The position numbers and the translations under genes are program-made. This document shows, piece by piece, positions 32,270-34,678 of a DNA stretch of 34,678 nucleotides. Numbering within the stretch: position 1 is the stretch's first letter; the number at the start of each line of letters is the position of its first letter. Below the pieces are notes generated by a model. It saw only the letters and a program-made list of their open reading frames with translations. It was not told the DNA's origin and made no database searches. The stretch covers positions 1 to 34,678 of the forward strand of contig JAEXCN010000116.1 in NCBI GenBank assembly GCA_023402175.1. Direction: 5' to 3'. Origin of the DNA: Pseudomonadota bacterium (lineage in GTDB: Bacteria; Myxococcota_A; Polyangia; Polyangiales; Polyangiaceae).

Positions 32270-34525
32270 TCAGGCCGGACGCGCGACGGGGAACGGGCGG
32301 ACGATGCCGTACTGCTTCGGGATGAAGACGTCGCGCCAGCCCTGCTCGATCGCGGCGCCGATCGTGAAGTGCGGGTTCGCGAGATGCGGCCGTGCGAGCG
32401 CGCAGAGGTCGGCACGGCCCGACAGGATCAGCGTGTTGATCTGATCCGCGCTCGAGATGTTGCCGACGGCGATCGTCGGGATCTTCACCTCGTTCTTCAC
32501 CATGTCGGCCCAGTACGCCTGGTACATGCGCCCGTAGAACTTCGGACGCGAGTCGGGCGTGGTCATGCCACACGAGACGTCGATCACGTCGGTGCCGCGC
32601 TCCTTCAACGCGCGGGCGAGCGCGACGACGTCCTCGTCGGTGATGCCGCCGGGGAGCCAGTCGGTGGCGGAGATTCGAACGCTGAGCGGCTTGTGCTTCG
32701 GCCACACCGCGCGCACGGCCTCGAGCACCTCGAGCGGATAGCGCATCCGCGCCTCGCGCGAGCCGCCGTAAGCGTCCGTCCGGATGTTCGTCAGCGGCGA
32801 GATGAAGCTCGCGAGAAGGTACCCGTGGGCCATGTGGACCTCGAGGAGATCGAAGCCCGCCTCGTCGGCCCACGTCGCCGAGCGCACGTATTCGGCCTTC
32901 ACGCGGTCCATGTCCGACCGGTCCATCTCGCGCGGGACCTGGCTGTCCGGGAAGTACGGCAGCGGCGAGGCGCTCATGATCGGCCAGTTGCCGCTCTCGA
33001 GCGGGCGATCGCTTCCTTCCCACATGAACTTCGTCGACGCCTTGCGACCGGCATGGCCGAGCTGCATGCCGACCTTCGCCTCGCTCTGCGCGTGCACGGC
33101 GGTCACGATTCGCTGCCACGCCTCGAGGTGCTCCGGCAGATACATGCCCGCGCAGCCGGGCGAGATGCGGCCCTCGCGCGAGACGTCGGTCATCTCGCAC
33201 ATGACGAGGCCCGCGCCGCCCATCGCACGCGAGAGATAGTGCGTGAAATGGAAGTCGTTCGGCAGCCCGTCGACTGCCGAGTACATGCACATCGGCGAGA
33301 CGACGACGCGGTTCGGGAGGACCAGATCGCGGAGCTTCAACGGAGTGAACATCGCCGGCGCGCTCGGCTTCGCGCCGGTGACGCGCACCTCGTGCCATGA
33401 CCGGACGTGCTCGGCGAACGCCGTATCGCGGACTTTCAGGTTGTCGAACGTGATCCGCTTGCTGCGCGTGAGCAGACTGAAGGCGAACTGCGTCGGCTCG
33501 AGATCGCGATAGCGCTTCACGTTCTCGAACCACTGCAGGCTGTCCTGCGCCGCCTTCTGCGTGCGCTCGACGATCGGACGACGGTCTTCCTCGTAGGCCT
33601 CGAGCGCGTCCGGGATGCTGTGCGGATGGCCGAGGAGCGCCTTCACGAGCGCGATCGAGTCCTCCATCGCCATCTTCGTCCCGGACCCGATCGAGAAGTG
33701 CGCCGTGTGCGCGGCGTCGCCCATGAGGACGACGTTCCCGTGGCTCCAGCGCTCGTTCTTGATCGTCGGGAACTGCACCCACTGCGAGCGGTTCGGAAGG
33801 AGCTTCTCGCCACCGAGGTGTTTTCCGAAGAGCTTCTCGAGATAGGCGATGCTCTCCTCGGTCGACATCTTGTCGAGGCCCGCCGCGAAGAACGAGTCCT
33901 CGTCGCACTCCGCGATGAACGTGCTCGTGTCGTCGTCGAAGCGGTAGGCATGCACCTGGAACATGCCGTGCTCGTTCTCTTCGAAGTAGAAGGTGAAGGC
34001 GTCGAACTTCTTCTTCGTCCCGAGCCACATGTAGCGGGCCGAGCGGAGATCGATCGACGGCTTGAACCACGCTGCGTGGCGCTCGCGGATCTTGCTCTTC
34101 ACACCGTCACACGCGACGACGAGGTCCGCGCCGCCGAGCTCCGCGACGACCTTCTCGTAGTCGTCGACCTCGGTGTCGAACACGAGCTTCACGCCGAGCT
34201 CGCGACAGCGCTCCTGGAGGATGACGAGGAGCTCCTTGCGCGCGATGCCCGAGAAGCCGTGCCCGCCTGAACGGAGGCACGCTCCCTTGTAGTGGATGTC
34301 GATCGCGTCCCAGTGGGCGAAGCTCTTCGTGATCGCCTCGTGCGTCGGCCGGTCGTTCTCCTCGAGGTAGGAGAGCGTCTCGTCGGAGAAGACGACGCCC
34401 CAGCCGAACGTCACGCCGGGGGCATTGCGCTCGACGACGGTGATCTCCGTCTCGGGACGCGCCTTCTTGAAAAGCAGCGCGAAGTAGAGGCCCGCGGGTC
34501 CACCGCCGATGCACACGATCTTCAT
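32270..34525 (-). CDS. Fused salicylyl-CoA 5-hydroxylase / Old Yellow Enzyme-type oxidoreductase
   Basis: This is a 751-residue, two-domain flavoenzyme. Start ATG 34525 is preceded by AAAAGGA at good spacing; upstream codons are not conserved-looking. Residues 1 to about 375 are a class A FAD monooxygenase: IVCIGGGPAGLYFALLF binds FAD, with FGWGVVFSD, VVACDGVKSKIRE and VVLMGDAAHTAHFSIGSG later. Residues about 385-751 are an NADH:flavin oxidoreductase barrel: FTPLKLRDLVLPNRVVVSPM, MQLGHAGRK, EVHMAHGYLLASFISPLTN, RTDAYGGS and ISATDW. The known family with this fusion converts salicylyl-CoA to gentisyl-CoA, an aerobic CoA-dependent route of aromatic degradation. No CoA ligase or thioesterase lies in the window, so the substrate is assigned by family alone. 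An inverted repeat lies about 105 bases upstream. Confidence 0.9.
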   Translation of the reverse strand: MKIVCIGGGPAGLYFALLFKKARPETEITVVERNAPGVTFGWGVVFSDETLSYLEENDRPTHEAITKSFAHWDAIDIHYKGACLRSGGHGFSGIARKELLVILQERCRELGVKLVFDTEVDDYEKVVAELGGADLVVACDGVKSKIRERHAAWFKPSIDLRSARYMWLGTKKKFDAFTFYFEENEHGMFQVHAYRFDDDTSTFIAECDEDSFFAAGLDKMSTEESIAYLEKLFGKHLGGEKLLPNRSQWVQFPTIKNERWSHGNVVLMGDAAHTAHFSIGSGTKMAMEDSIALVKALLGHPHSIPDALEAYEEDRRPIVERTQKAAQDSLQWFENVKRYRDLEPTQFAFSLLTRSKRITFDNLKVRDTAFAEHVRSWHEVRVTGAKPSAPAMFTPLKLRDLVLPNRVVVSPMCMYSAVDGLPNDFHFTHYLSRAMGGAGLVMCEMTDVSREGRISPGCAGMYLPEHLEAWQRIVTAVHAQSEAKVGMQLGHAGRKASTKFMWEGSDRPLESGNWPIMSASPLPYFPDSQVPREMDRSDMDRVKAEYVRSATWADEAGFDLLEVHMAHGYLLASFISPLTNIRTDAYGGSREARMRYPLEVLEAVRAVWPKHKPLSVRISATDWLPGGITDEDVVALARALKERGTDVIDVSCGMTTPDSRPKFYGRMYQAYWADMVKNEVKIPTIAVGNISSADQINTLILSGRADLCALARPHLANPHFTIGAAIEQGWRDVFIPKQYGIVRPFPVARPA

Positions 34526-34631
34526 GGGGTCCTTTTCGCGCATGGCTCTACCATCTCGCTCACGCGCGTGCGAGCCCACCCGGAGCGAAGCCCGAAGGCT
34601 CCGCTTCCGTGTGGCCCAGACCCCAACCGCC

Positions 34632-34660
34632 GTCGCTCGACCGTGCACCGCTCGAGCGAC
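34632..34660. promoter_or_regulatory. 9-bp perfect inverted repeat upstream of the hydroxylase gene
   Basis: The arms GTCGCTCGA (34632-34640) and TCGAGCGAC (34652-34660) are perfect inverted copies around an 11-base spacer containing GTGCAC. It lies 107 bases before the minus-strand ATG at 34525, where an operator could sit. No T-tract follows, so an intrinsic terminator is less likely. A dyad operator for a TetR- or MarR-type regulator is inferred. Confidence 0.45.
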
Positions 34661-34678
34661 TCACCCCCGCTGCCATCC

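Overview
The window is high-GC DNA, with G/C strongly preferred at third codon positions. It resembles a large-genome member of the Myxococcota, order Polyangiales. The evidence for this is two Hanks-type Ser/Thr kinases, a PEGA-domain kinase, a run of lipoproteins with Asp/Ala/Ser-rich linkers behind the lipobox, Cys-rich NCGACGN-repeat and IgGFc-binding-type surface proteins, and an ECF sigma operon. The taxonomic call is inference from gene content. I see no rRNA, tRNA, insertion sequence, phage gene or CRISPR array, and no gap between genes exceeds about 250 bases.

Layout. (1) From 1 to 6308, on the minus strand, lies a tight envelope-glycan operon. In transcription order it encodes a hexapeptide N-acetyltransferase, an SDR oxidoreductase, a TMTC-like GT-C glycosyltransferase with TPRs, a small membrane-anchored protein and a YfhO-like membrane protein cut by the left edge. 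(2) From 6309 to 7410, an N-terminally extended RNase HI gene is flanked on both sides by copies of the palindrome CCCCATGAGYACATGGGG. (3) From 7411 to 14745, on the plus strand, are gpmI, a PEGA-type Ser/Thr kinase and a LysM protein, closely coupled. A second, tail-anchored Ser/Thr kinase and a soluble hybrid histidine kinase follow. (4) From 14784 to 18131, on the minus strand, are gluQRS and the ergothioneine genes egtB and egtD (ATGA overlap). (5) A small anchored protein at 18356-18955 (plus) follows an intergenic heptamer repeat.

(6) From 19049 to 28500, on the minus strand, is the most striking locus. An outer-membrane-like protein and an ECF sigma factor precede a single-pass protein that is a probable anti-sigma factor. 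Five predicted surface lipoproteins or secreted proteins follow: one Cys-rich repeat protein, two propellers with WGSGPxDVWAVG repeats, one RCC1 propeller and one IgGFc-binding-type protein. Each of the three propellers has seven repeats. Most junctions are ATGA/GTGA overlaps or gaps of 8-25 bases, so the set looks like one sigma-controlled surface or adhesion system.

(7) From 28743 to 32164, on the minus strand, are four small membrane or unknown proteins. Two share a '2 TM + beta domain' layout, and one has a long GYGAPQ/PQQGYGGA low-complexity tail. (8) From 32270 to 34525, on the minus strand, is a fused salicylyl-CoA 5-hydroxylase/Old Yellow Enzyme-type oxidoreductase. A 9-bp perfect inverted repeat lies about 105 bases upstream of its start.
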